34,616 nt of DNA from Opitutia bacterium (GTDB taxonomy: Bacteria > Verrucomicrobiota > Verrucomicrobiae > Opitutales > Opitutaceae): positions 1 to 34,616 of the forward strand of contig CANEVO010000038.1 of NCBI GenBank assembly GCA_947442255.1, read 5' to 3'. Numbering within the stretch: position 1 is the stretch's first letter; the number at the start of each line of letters is the position of its first letter. Positions 1 through 7,483 of this stretch are shown here, in pieces. The notes below the pieces were generated by a model. The model did no database searches and had not been told where the DNA came from. It worked only from the letters and a program-made list of their open reading frames with translations. A program made the position numbers and the translations under genes.

Positions 1-173
1 CGGCACGCGGGCTGACGCCCGCACCGCGATCTTCGATTACATCGAGTCCTTCTACAACCGTTCCCGCCGCCACTCCTCGCTCGGCTATCAAAGCCCGCTC
101 GACTACGAATCCTCCCTCAGCTAACTAAATAACAACACGCCCAACGCGTGTCCGAAATATCCGGGGAAGCACA
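1..173 (+). mobile_element. Right end of an IS3-family insertion sequence
   Basis: This stretch holds the 3' end of an IS3-type orfB followed by a terminal repeat. The last bases before position 174, read on the minus strand, begin TGTGCTTCCCCGGATATTTC. That has the TG start and the CCCCGGATATTTC core seen at many IS3-family ends. The element runs off the left edge, so its length and other end are unknown. Its terminal repeat differs from that of the miniature elements elsewhere in the window, so it is a different IS. Confidence 0.7.
2..124 (+). CDS. IS3-family transposase OrfB, C-terminal fragment (cut by window edge)
   Basis: Only the last 40 codons are present, reading in from the left edge to a TAA at 122-124. 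The residues [19 protein letters not shown] followed by SPLDYE are the typical end of the rve integrase domain of IS3-family OrfB, just after the catalytic glutamate. OrfB is the catalytic part of the OrfAB transposase that cuts and joins the element ends. Nothing in the visible part is broken, so the gene may be intact outside the window. Confidence 0.85.
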   Translation, partial: GTRADARTAIFDYIESFYNRSRRHSSLGYQSPLDYESSLS

Positions 174-230
174 CCGGCGCCTCCGCGGTCTTTCCATTCG
201 GCGTCGAATTTCTGAAGCGTGTCCGCGCGG

Positions 231-391
231 TGATCCCCCGAAATCCGGGCCACTTGTAATGTTAGTCTGCGGCCCTAAAAGAGCCCAGACCATGAAAGGC
301 AAGAGACACACGACGGAACAGAAGATCCGCATTTTGCGGGCGGCCGATTAGGGCAAACGTATCACATCAACCCGAACCAAATACTAATATA
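231..391 (+). mobile_element. Miniature IS3-derived element, copy 1 (right end lost)
   Basis: The left terminus reads TGATCCCCCGAAATCCGGGC and is followed by an orfA start at 292 (MKGKRHTTEQKIRILRAAD). A TAG stop at 349-351 closes the frame after 19 codons. The sequence then continues GGCAAACGTATCACATCAAC and aligns base by base with copy 2 (12999-13189) through CCGAACCAAATACTAA. It therefore has the same internal deletion junction as copy 2. The right terminal repeat present in copies 2 and 3 is missing; the sequence turns AT-rich after about 391. It encodes no working transposase. Confidence 0.7.
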
Positions 392-498
392 AAATACAAA
401 ACTATGCAAAACGTCTTGTATAAAACCTTCAAAATAGATAACCCGCGGGCCGTTGCCCACAGCCCCCCACGGCCGGAAAAAACAAACCAAGCTCGACT
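392..498 (+). other. AT-rich leader upstream of the pectate lyase gene
   Basis: This stretch contains an A/T-rich patch (about 380-440) that stands out against the GC-rich surroundings and lies 60-120 nt before the pectate lyase start. It is the natural place for that gene's promoter. TTGTAT at 416-421 and TAGATA at 435-440 are only 13 nt apart, too close for a standard sigma-70 pair, so I do not assign boxes. Copy 1 of the miniature element ends just upstream and may have supplied or displaced regulatory sequence. Confidence 0.25.
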
Positions 499-2226
499 AT
501 GAAATATCTCTCCCCCCGGATTCGGGACCGACCTGCCACCAGCACGGGACTTGGATCTTGGAGAATCGTGCTCCCGCTCCTCGCTATCATCACCCTGGCT
601 CCAGCCCAGGAAGCGCCGCGCCGGGAGGATGTTCTCCAGGCCTTGCGCAAGGCGACCGGTTTCTACCTCGACAAGGTGGCGACCCATGGCGCGTACCATT
701 TTGCGTATGCGGAAGACCTGAGCTACGGGCGTTCCGAGGCCAAGGAGGGTCCGCATACCGTTGAGGTACAGCGCGAGGGCACGCCGGTGGTGGGCATGGC
801 GTATCTGGAGGCCTATGCGGCCACCGGCGATCGCTACTACCTAGAAGCCGCGCGTGCGACGGCCCTGGCGATCGTTTCGGGGCAGCATTGTTCCGGCGGG
901 TGGGATTATTTCATCGAGTTCGATCCGGCCGAGCGCAAAAAATTTCCCTATCGCGCCGACGGTCCCTGCCAGGACATTGCCACATATCCGGGCAATCCGA
1001 TGACCAGCCTCGATGACAACGAAACCCAGGCGGTGATGCGGTTCCTGGCGCGCGTGGACAAGGCCCTCGAATTCAAGGATGCCCGGATCCACGAGGCGAG
1101 CCGCTATGCGTTCGACAGTCTCATCAAGGCGCAGTATCCGAACGGCGCCTGGCCGCAACGATTCAACCGCTATCCGGACCCGGCGAAACATCCGGTGAAG
1201 CAGGCTTCTTTTCCCACGTCATGGAGCTGGAAGTGGCCGGGGAGCAACTATCAGTCGCACTATACCTTCAACGACAACTCGATCTCGGACATGATCGACG
1301 CGTATCTCGAGGCAGCCAGAATCTACAACGAGCCGCGGTACCTGGCGGCGGCGGAAAAGGGGGGCACGTTCATGCTCCTGGCGCAGTTGCCGGATCCGCA
1401 GCCGGCCTGGGCGCAGCAGTACGATGCCGACATGCACCCGGCGTGGGCGCGAAACTTCGAGCCGCCGTCAGTGACCGGAGGTGAGTCACAAGGCGTCATG
1501 CGAACCCTGCTGGTGCTCTACCGGGAGACCGGAAATCGAAAGTACCTGGATCCCCTGCCCCGCGCGATTGCCTACCTCAAACGATCGGCGCTGCCACCGG
1601 TCGCAAATCCGTCCGAGATCCGGCAGCGGGCGCTGGGCGGGCGACCCGACCGGACGGTCCTGGCGCGGTTCTATGAGCTGCAGACGAATCGGCCCTTGTA
1701 TGTGACCAAGGGAACGCGCGTCAACGTGAAGCGCGGGTCATCGACCCTCTTGGATGGATATGAGCTCACCCATGACGACAGTTCGGTGATCACGCACTAT
1801 GGCGTGCTGGTGAATGGCGATGAGCTGCCGGCGATTGAGGCCGAGTACCAGCGCCTGGCAAAAGCGGAGCCGGCGTCGGTGCGGCGGCCGGACGACCTGC
1901 ACGGGCTGTCGCCGTGGAGCGAGCGGCCGCGCGCCGCGCCGTCGGCGAAGGCCCTTTCGCCGCGGGTCAGGGAGGCGATTGCATCGATGGATGCGCGCGG
2001 TGCCTGGACGGAGGACGGAAACATCGGGAAGAGCGACCGGATTGTACAGGTATTCGCCGCGCGCGAGATGGTGCTGCAGATCGGCAAGCAGGCGATACCC
2101 GTGAAAGAGAATGACATGATTGAGCTGTTTCAGGGCAAGGACCCGCCCCTGCAGCGCGTGATCCGATCGCAGACCTTTGCCCGGAATGTGGATCTGCTGT
2201 GCGACTATCTGCGGGCGTTGAAATGA
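499..2226 (+). CDS. Secreted pectate lyase, PL10 type (pectic acid lyase family)
   Basis: 575 aa. Residues 1-36 are a signal peptide: an arginine-rich start, the hydrophobic stretch IVLPLLAIITLAPA, then cleavage before QEA. The rest matches the PL10/pectic acid lyase family common in Planctomycetes and Verrucomicrobia. Visible blocks are NPMTSLDDNET (about 166-175), YPNGAWPQRFN (213-223), HYTFNDNSISDMID (254-267) and WAQQYDADMHPAWARNFEPP (304-323), then GGESQGVMRTL. The family cleaves polygalacturonate by calcium-dependent beta-elimination outside the cytoplasm. The roughly 150 residues after the PL10 core are less familiar. The TBDR gene with an EF-hand loop follows on the same strand 355 nt downstream, which suggests a paired role in pectin use, although a separate promoter is likely. 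Family confident; exact substrate inferred. Confidence 0.85.
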   Translation: MKYLSPRIRDRPATSTGLGSWRIVLPLLAIITLAPAQEAPRREDVLQALRKATGFYLDKVATHGAYHFAYAEDLSYGRSEAKEGPHTVEVQREGTPVVGMAYLEAYAATGDRYYLEAARATALAIVSGQHCSGGWDYFIEFDPAERKKFPYRADGPCQDIATYPGNPMTSLDDNETQAVMRFLARVDKALEFKDARIHEASRYAFDSLIKAQYPNGAWPQRFNRYPDPAKHPVKQASFPTSWSWKWPGSNYQSHYTFNDNSISDMIDAYLEAARIYNEPRYLAAAEKGGTFMLLAQLPDPQPAWAQQYDADMHPAWARNFEPPSVTGGESQGVMRTLLVLYRETGNRKYLDPLPRAIAYLKRSALPPVANPSEIRQRALGGRPDRTVLARFYELQTNRPLYVTKGTRVNVKRGSSTLLDGYELTHDDSSVITHYGVLVNGDELPAIEAEYQRLAKAEPASVRRPDDLHGLSPWSERPRAAPSAKALSPRVREAIASMDARGAWTEDGNIGKSDRIVQVFAAREMVLQIGKQAIPVKENDMIELFQGKDPPLQRVIRSQTFARNVDLLCDYLRALK

Positions 2227-2232
2227 AAATCT

Positions 2233-2248
2233 CCGGAGCTCGCTCCGG
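2233..2248 (+). terminator. Possible hairpin terminator after pectate lyase
   Basis: A perfect 6-bp stem CCGGAG/CTCCGG with a CTCG loop starts 7 nt after the pectate lyase stop codon. It has no clear run of T afterwards (CGCATTTGACG follows), so it could equally be an RNA-stabilising hairpin. Confidence 0.35.
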
Positions 2249-2373
2249 CGCATTTGACGAAACCCATGCAACGCGCAAAATCACTTTGGCTCGGGGAGCG
2301 CACCTAGCCTGCCCGCCGTAGCCGTGGGCGAAGGCTGGGTCTCGGGTGCTGGCGTCGGCGCTTGCCCGTCCTC

Positions 2374-2441
2374 CGGCGCGGTCCCGCCGACGCCTCCGAA
2401 GTCCTCGGCGGGACGCCGAGGACAGCCTGCGGGACGCAGGC
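2374..2441. repeat. Cluster of GC-rich inverted repeats (REP-like)
   Basis: Three hairpins lie side by side in the 355-nt gap before the TBDR. CGGCG/CGCCG spans 2374-2389. GTCCTCGGC/GCCGAGGAC, a perfect 9-bp stem, spans 2401-2423. GCCTGC/GCAGGC, a perfect 6-bp stem, spans 2425-2441. The last two stems enclose the identical loop GGGAC. In addition GTCCCGCCGA (2381-2390) is complementary to TCGGCGGGAC (2405-2414), giving an alternative fold. This looks like a REP-type intergenic repeat, but I cannot test for other copies in the genome. Confidence 0.45.
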
Positions 2442-2581
2442 GCTCCCCGAAAAACTCAAGACGCTTCCAACACACGCAACCTGAAGCAAATTTCGGCTTA
2501 TTGAACCCACCACGATTGAAGCATAGTCGGAGCTGTGTCCTCGGACCGATTGTCCCATATCCACAAACATCCGTCCCCCCC

Positions 2582-5500
2582 ATGAACTCAACCAACCGCA
2601 GTCTTCCATCCCGTGATGCGACCCCGCATCGCTGTTTCTGCCTCCTGCTGCTGCTCGCGACCGTCTCCACCGCCCAGACGCCGGCGACCGACGCGCTGAC
2701 GCTGGCGAAGTACGACACAAACAAGAATGGGCGGCTGGATCCCGGCGAACTCGCCGCGATGGAGGCGGCGCAGCGGCGGCCGCCGCGGATCGAGACGGCG
2801 CCGGTCAACGAGAGCCTCGTCCGGCTCTCCCCGTTCGAGGTCCGCTCCGAGGATCGCGGTTATTATGCCTCGAATACGACGTCCGGCACGCGGCTCAATA
2901 CCAAGGTCGAGGATCTCGCCTCCTCCATCACCGTCGTCACGAAGGAGCAGATGACCGACTTCGCGATGCTGGATATCAACGATGTCTTCCTCTATGAGGC
3001 GAGCACGGAAGGCACCGGCACTTACACGGATTTCTCGGTGGATCGCAACGCGAGCCCGGTCGACAACACCCAGATGAATCCGAACGGCGCGAATCGCGTC
3101 CGTGGCGTCGGATCGGCCAACCTTTCGTTTGGCAACTTCGAGACCAGCGGCCGCGTGCCGCTGGATCCGCTCAACATCGATGCCGTCGAAATCAGCCGTG
3201 GACCCAATTCCACGGTGTTCGGGATCGGCAGTTCGGCGGGCACGGTGAACATGCAGCCTTCCTCGGCCAACCTGAGCCGCGACCGCTCGCAAGCCAGCCT
3301 GCGCGCGGACAGCTACGACGGATATCGCGCCACCCTGGACCTAAACCGCGTGCTCAAGAAGGGCCGGCTGGCCATCCGCGGGAGCTACGCGGTGCAGCGC
3401 GATGGCTTCAACCTCAAGCCGTCCGGCCTCGATACCACCCGGCTCAACGGCATGGTCAAGTTCCAGCCGTTCAAATACACCAGCCTGAGCGCGTCGTATT
3501 CCTATTACGACATCGCGGGCAATCGCCCCAATACCACGATGCCGCGCGATGCCGTGACAGGGTGGAGAAAAGTGGGCTCGCCCACTTGGGATCCGGTGAC
3601 CGCCACGGTCACCCTAAACGGCGCGAAGCTGGGACCGTATGCCAACAACGCCATCCCCTCCTACTTCTCCAACTCCAACTTCTCCACCCTTTCCACCTTG
3701 TTCATCGATCAGAACGGGCTCGGCTTCTGGTCGCCCAGCCGGACTACGAGCACGACCAACCCGGGCACGCCCAATCAGAATGTGTTCCTCGTGAATACGA
3801 CGCCCGAGCCGATCCGCGCGACCCAGCCGTTGTTTTCCAGCGACCCCTCGGTCAGCAGCCGTGAGCTGTATGATTGGAAGTCGGTCAATCTCGCGGCCGT
3901 CAATCGCATCAAGGAAACCACGCAGACGACCCACCTCCAGTTGGAGCAGATCTTCTTTGACACCCCGCGGCAGATGCTCGCGCTGCAAGCCGGGTATTTC
4001 CGCGAGGATTCCCGGCGCTTCACCCGCAACATCATGGGCGTGGCGGGCAGCAGCGGCGTGACGGGCCTGCTCCACGTCGATGTAAACGAGCGGATGATCG
4101 ACGGGAGCCGCAATCCGTATTTCCTGCGTCCCTTCATCGGAATTTTCGCGGTCAAGGGTTTTGTCGACAACCCTCTCCTGCGCGAAACGTCCCGGGTGCA
4201 GATCGCCTACAAGCTCGATTTGCGCCAAGAGAAAAATGTGCTGCGGTGGCTCGGCCTGCACCAGTTTTCCGGCTATGGTGAGTACAAGGACTTTGTCTCG
4301 AGCCGCATTGCGTATCGCGACGTGCTCCAGTCCATCCATTCGTGGCTCCCGACCACCGGGGTGGTCGATGCCCCTGGCTTCCCGACTACGCCCGCCATCA
4401 CGCGCGGCTACTTCCGCTATTATGTGGGCGACAATGTCGGCCAGAATGCCGACATGGCGCCGCATAATTTTGTTTCGAACCAGACGTATGATTACCGCTG
4501 GGGCAATGGCGTCACCGGCAATTTCGTGACGGAGCGTGCCACGCTGGGCACGTCGATTGTGGGTAACGACTTCGCGCGCTCGCGCACGGTGCTGAAAACC
4601 CGGGGTGCGGTTTTGCAGAGCCATTTGCTCCAGGGACGCGTCATCACCACGTTTGGCATCCGCGAGGACCGCAGCTTCAACCAGGACGGCGCCGCCCCGA
4701 AGTTCATCTCCACGCCCAGCGTGATCGACGTGGATCGCGCGTCGCTCAAGCAGTGGTCCACCGCCGACTGGAGGAGTCGCGAGGGCCTTACCAAGACGGT
4801 CGGGGTCGTGCTGCGGCCGCGGTCGTGGTTCAATATATACGCGAATGTCTCCGACAGTTTCCAACCGGCCGGGCCCGCGATGGATTTGTTCCGCCGGCCG
4901 CTGCCCGACCCCACGGGCAAGGGCAAGGACTACGGATTTGGGCTCAATCTGATGGGCGGCAAACTCGTCGCCCGCGTCAACAAGTATGAAACGAAGCAGA
5001 TCAATTCGCGCAATGGCAGCAGCACCATCATCGCGCAGCGGCTGCGGGCGATCGATTTTCTGACGCAAGGGTCCGGCTCGGGGAATGTCCTGCTTTACGA
5101 TCGCGCCTCCGGCTGGGTGATCAACGCCGCGACCGCCCGCGGCGCCTCGCTGACCCAGGATGAAATCGACACGCAGGTCGCGAAGGTCATGGGCCTCGAC
5201 AAGGCGTACACCATCCCGCAGGAATATCTGATCGGTGAAACGGGCGATGTGGTCGCGAAAGGCACTGAATTCGAACTCAACTTCAGTCCGACCAGTTCCT
5301 GGACCATGAAGCTGAACGCGACCCAGACGGAGTCGATCGACTCCCGCCTCTCGCCGGGCATGACGAAGTACCTGGCGGAACGGCTGCCGGTCTGGCAGAG
5401 CATCATCGATCCCGAGTTGGGGCGGCCGTGGTTCACGGAGCGCTATGCCGGCAGCAATTCGGCGTCCCAGTTCCTGGCCGCGAGCGTGGTGGCTCCGCTC

Positions 5501-5935
5501 CGGGTGGCCATCGCGACCGAAGGCAAGAGCCGGCCCCAGATCCGCCGATACCGATCAAATCTGAGCACGAGCTACCGGCTTGCCGGGCTCACGGAGCAGA
5601 AGCACCTCAAGCGGCTGACGGTTGGCGGGGCCTTGCGCTGGGAAGACAAGGGGGCGATCGGCTACTACGGAGTCGAGCAGTTGCCCGCCGTGATCACGAC
5701 GCTCGATACCAACCGCCCGATCTATGCCAAGGCGAATCTGTATGCCGATGCGTTTGTGGCCTACCGCGCCCGGCTTTTTTCCAACAAGATTGGCGCCACC
5801 TTCCAGTTGAACGTGCGCAACCTGCAGGAGAACGGGCGGCTTCAGCCCATCAGCGCCTTCCCCGACGGCACGCCGAACGGCTATCGCATCATCGATCCGC
5901 GCATCTTCATCCTCACCGCCACATTCGATCTGTAG
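2582..5935 (+). CDS. TonB-dependent receptor with N-terminal EF-hand loop
   Basis: 1117 aa from the ATG at 2582. That start is preferred over upstream in-frame ATGs because it is directly followed by a signal peptide (CLLLLLATVSTAQ, about residues 20-32). Residues 45-56 (DTNKNGRLDPGE) form a canonical EF-hand loop with D1, N3, N5, D9 and E12. LSPFEV at 82-87 is the box shared with the other receptors here. The plug domain follows, with VEDLASSITVVTKEQM, then VEISRGPNSTVFGIGSSAGT. The long beta-barrel ends in aromatic/hydrophobic FDL, as expected for BamA recognition. TBDRs import large or scarce solutes across the outer membrane using TonB energy. The neighbouring pectate lyase suggests oligogalacturonides as cargo (inference). 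The EF-hand loop between signal peptide and plug is unusual. Confidence 0.9.
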   Translation: MNSTNRSLPSRDATPHRCFCLLLLLATVSTAQTPATDALTLAKYDTNKNGRLDPGELAAMEAAQRRPPRIETAPVNESLVRLSPFEVRSEDRGYYASNTTSGTRLNTKVEDLASSITVVTKEQMTDFAMLDINDVFLYEASTEGTGTYTDFSVDRNASPVDNTQMNPNGANRVRGVGSANLSFGNFETSGRVPLDPLNIDAVEISRGPNSTVFGIGSSAGTVNMQPSSANLSRDRSQASLRADSYDGYRATLDLNRVLKKGRLAIRGSYAVQRDGFNLKPSGLDTTRLNGMVKFQPFKYTSLSASYSYYDIAGNRPNTTMPRDAVTGWRKVGSPTWDPVTATVTLNGAKLGPYANNAIPSYFSNSNFSTLSTLFIDQNGLGFWSPSRTTSTTNPGTPNQNVFLVNTTPEPIRATQPLFSSDPSVSSRELYDWKSVNLAAVNRIKETTQTTHLQLEQIFFDTPRQMLALQAGYFREDSRRFTRNIMGVAGSSGVTGLLHVDVNERMIDGSRNPYFLRPFIGIFAVKGFVDNPLLRETSRVQIAYKLDLRQEKNVLRWLGLHQFSGYGEYKDFVSSRIAYRDVLQSIHSWLPTTGVVDAPGFPTTPAITRGYFRYYVGDNVGQNADMAPHNFVSNQTYDYRWGNGVTGNFVTERATLGTSIVGNDFARSRTVLKTRGAVLQSHLLQGRVITTFGIREDRSFNQDGAAPKFISTPSVIDVDRASLKQWSTADWRSREGLTKTVGVVLRPRSWFNIYANVSDSFQPAGPAMDLFRRPLPDPTGKGKDYGFGLNLMGGKLVARVNKYETKQINSRNGSSTIIAQRLRAIDFLTQGSGSGNVLLYDRASGWVINAATARGASLTQDEIDTQVAKVMGLDKAYTIPQEYLIGETGDVVAKGTEFELNFSPTSSWTMKLNATQTESIDSRLSPGMTKYLAERLPVWQSIIDPELGRPWFTERYAGSNSASQFLAASVVAPLRVAIATEGKSRPQIRRYRSNLSTSYRLAGLTEQKHLKRLTVGGALRWEDKGAIGYYGVEQLPAVITTLDTNRPIYAKANLYADAFVAYRARLFSNKIGATFQLNVRNLQENGRLQPISAFPDGTPNGYRIIDPRIFILTATFDL

Positions 5936-6007
5936 ACGAATAGGTCATTTGCCGGCGCGTCACGCGGCCTCCGCTGGCGTGCGCAATCTTCCGCAATCTG
6001 TCCAAAT

Positions 6008-6024
6008 CGTCGCGCTCCGCGACG
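6008..6024 (+). terminator. Hairpin downstream of the EF-hand TBDR
   Basis: CGTCGC/GCGACG with loop GCTCC lies about 70 nt after the receptor stop codon. No T-run follows, so a role in termination is only possible. It lies in the roughly 500-nt stretch 5936-6431, in which I see no supported gene, only this hairpin and the two repeat systems listed next. Confidence 0.25.
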
Positions 6025-6060
6025 AATCTCAAACCGCAACGTGCGGGTGATTCATTCGTG

Positions 6061-6118
6061 CTCGTAATCGTGCTCGTGCTCTCGCTTGGCCGGAGCGATT
6101 ACGAGCAAGAGCACGAGG
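6061..6118. repeat. Interleaved inverted repeats (A-B-A'-B' order), first set
   Basis: CTCGTAATCG at 6061-6070 is the exact reverse complement of CGATTACGAG at 6096-6105. CTCGTGCTC(T) at 6073-6082 is complementary to AGAGCACGAG ending at 6118. The arms alternate rather than nest, so both pairs could form together only as a pseudoknot. The units are built from GCTCGT/ACGAGC words. Non-coding. Confidence 0.55.
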
Positions 6119-6194
6119 GATCCCTTTGGGTCCGGCACCTCTGCGTCAGGGTGGCAGCGGTCGGGACCGTTCAGGTTTGCGACGATTTCATCCT

Positions 6195-6317
6195 CTTTCT
6201 CCTTCCTCTTTATCTTTCTCTTTCGTCAGGAGTCGGTGGATTGAAGGAGAAAGCTTGCCCGCCGCCAGTCGCCGCCAAAGGCGACCAGGGATTAAGAGAA
6301 AGAGGAAAGAGAAAGAT
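6195..6317. repeat. Interleaved inverted repeats (A-B-A'-B' order), second set
   Basis: CTTTCTCCTTC at 6195-6205 is the exact complement of GAAGGAGAAAG at 6243-6253. ATCTTTCTCTTT at 6212-6223 is the exact complement of AAAGAGAAAGAT at 6306-6317. The arms again alternate instead of nesting. A small GTCGCC/GGCGAC hairpin lies between A' and B'. The upstream half is a pure pyrimidine tract on the plus strand and the downstream half a purine tract. Confidence 0.55.
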
Positions 6318-6431
6318 TCGCAGCGCTGATTCTTCTCTTATTGATAGGAAACTCGATTTTCTTACGTGTTCGGCTCGGCTGCGAGGAGGATCTGCCGGGC
6401 ACCCACCGCTGGCGGCACTTCAGTGAGGGCG

Positions 6432-6599
6432 TTAACGCGCCTTCGCCTGAATGCCGCCTGCGTCCTGTTTCGGATCACCCTCGCAGAGGTGAGCCGAAAG
6501 TGGGGTGTCCAGCGGTTGCCTCGCGAAGACCTCCAAAACGACGGGGATCATAGTTCCACGGCTGTCTTTGAAATAGGCGGGGAGCAACCCGCGCGCCAT
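6432..6599 (-). CDS. Small ORF downstream of the terminase-like gene (unrecognised)
   Basis: 55 codons, ATG at 6599 and TAA at 6432-6434, starting 8 nt after the terminase-like gene's stop. The product begins MARGLLPAYFKDSRGTMIPV. I do not recognise it. In a phage, the large terminase subunit would be expected at this place, but no Walker A or nuclease motif is visible and the frame is short. It could be the decayed start of such a gene or non-coding. Confidence 0.2.
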   Translation of the reverse strand: MARGLLPAYFKDSRGTMIPVVLEVFARQPLDTPLSAHLCEGDPKQDAGGIQAKAR

Positions 6600-6607
6600 T
6601 CCATAGG

Positions 6608-7075
6608 TCAGTCGTGCGACCGGTCCAGCGCCTCGGTTTCAAACGTAGCGAGGTTCGCGTTCACTACTTCGCGAATTTCATCCACAATCAGGGCGCCTTC
6701 AACGCACACCTCGGCTGCGTTCTTGCCCATCATGCGCGGGCCTAGCTCCACTTCGAGTTTCAGCCGCAGCAGCAAGTCCAGCTTCTGACCCAGCGTCACA
6801 AGCATCGCCTCGACCACGTCTCGGTCTATCACGTCGCCGGCTTCGCGCTGGTTCTTGGCTCGGGCGTGCCGAATTTGCTCTCGCAGCAAGTCAGCCTTGA
6901 GCGCGTTCAGCTCACCCGTAGCCCGAACGCGGCCCAAGCCTCGTTCAGCCTTGAAGGCGTGCCACGCCGCAAGATCGGCGTTCTCGGGCGCGCCTTCGAG
7001 CTGCCGCCATAGGTGCAGGCCTTGGTGGCTGACACCTAGTTCCTTGGCCAAGGTTTTCCATGCGAGCGGCTCCAT
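6608..7075 (-). CDS. Phage terminase small-subunit-like protein (putative)
   Basis: 155 aa from the ATG at 7075, chosen because AGAGG lies just upstream; an in-frame ATG at 7120 has no such site. The N-terminus WKTLAKELGVSHQGLHLWRQ (residues 5-24) reads as a helix-turn-helix like the DNA-recognition domain of Nu1-type small terminase subunits. A W..F..ERGLGR segment follows. Then a long charged helix (ALKADLLREQIRHARAKNQR) and a leucine-rich assembly region. Small terminase subunits bind phage DNA and hand it to the packaging motor. No other recognisable phage structural gene is nearby, so this is probably a leftover. A generic HTH protein is the alternative. Assigned from layout, not a strong motif. 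Confidence 0.45.
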   Translation of the reverse strand: MEPLAWKTLAKELGVSHQGLHLWRQLEGAPENADLAAWHAFKAERGLGRVRATGELNALKADLLREQIRHARAKNQREAGDVIDRDVVEAMLVTLGQKLDLLLRLKLEVELGPRMMGKNAAEVCVEGALIVDEIREVVNANLATFETEALDRSHD

Positions 7076-7091
7076 GCCTCTATCAAGTGCG

Positions 7092-7289
7092 TTAAAAAAA
7101 CCAGCCGGGTTTTGTTGCACGAGGTCGCTTAACCCAATCGTCCTTTTTCACCCGAAAGCTTCCTTACCCCCCGTGGGGGGGCATGCGGTCTTTACTTCAG
7201 TCATCCGCGCGCGTAGCAATTCATGAAGGCTTCACCGAAGCCTGCTGCTCGGAGCCGGCCAAGGCTTCTAAAGCGCCTTTGTCTCTCAT
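7092..7289 (-). other. Chain of four tiny overlapping ORFs (phage-like, uncertain)
   Basis: Reading leftward: 7289-7221 (22 aa, preceded by GAGGAG and 8 nt), 7224-7201 (7 aa), 7204-7148 (18 aa, MTEVKTACPPTGGKEAFG) and 7151-7092 (19 aa, GTG start, VKKDDWVKRPRATKPGWFF). Successive frames overlap by ATGA, ATGA and GTGA. The terminase-like gene starts 16 nt after the last stop. Overlaps of this kind occur in compact phage operons. The peptides are too short to judge by similarity, and such overlaps can arise by chance. Confidence 0.2.
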
Positions 7290-7483
7290 AACTTAAACTC
7301 CTCGATCCGCTGTCCAACGGATGGGGTCCACCTCAGTCGGAATCGACGACGACAGCCCAAGACGCGCGCCGGTTCGCCGGCCATTTTCCAGTGGGTTTTG
7401 TTCGCGTGCCAGCGACGATTTACGGCAGCGTTGCCACCGGGGCCCATTCCGCACCGACCGGAGGGCTTGATCCTCTTTTCCCC

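Noticed and set aside
2324..2581. In-frame upstream start for the EF-hand TBDR
   Set aside because: The 86 extra residues are Pro/Arg-rich and come from the hairpin repeats; a clear signal peptide begins at the ATG at 2582.
3614..5068. Long minus-strand open frame (484 codons) inside the EF-hand TBDR
   Set aside because: Antisense shadow; no motifs and no start signal.
7391..7483. Upstream start of the PVC-type dehydrogenase
   Set aside because: The signal peptide starts at 7484; the 31 upstream residues would bury it.
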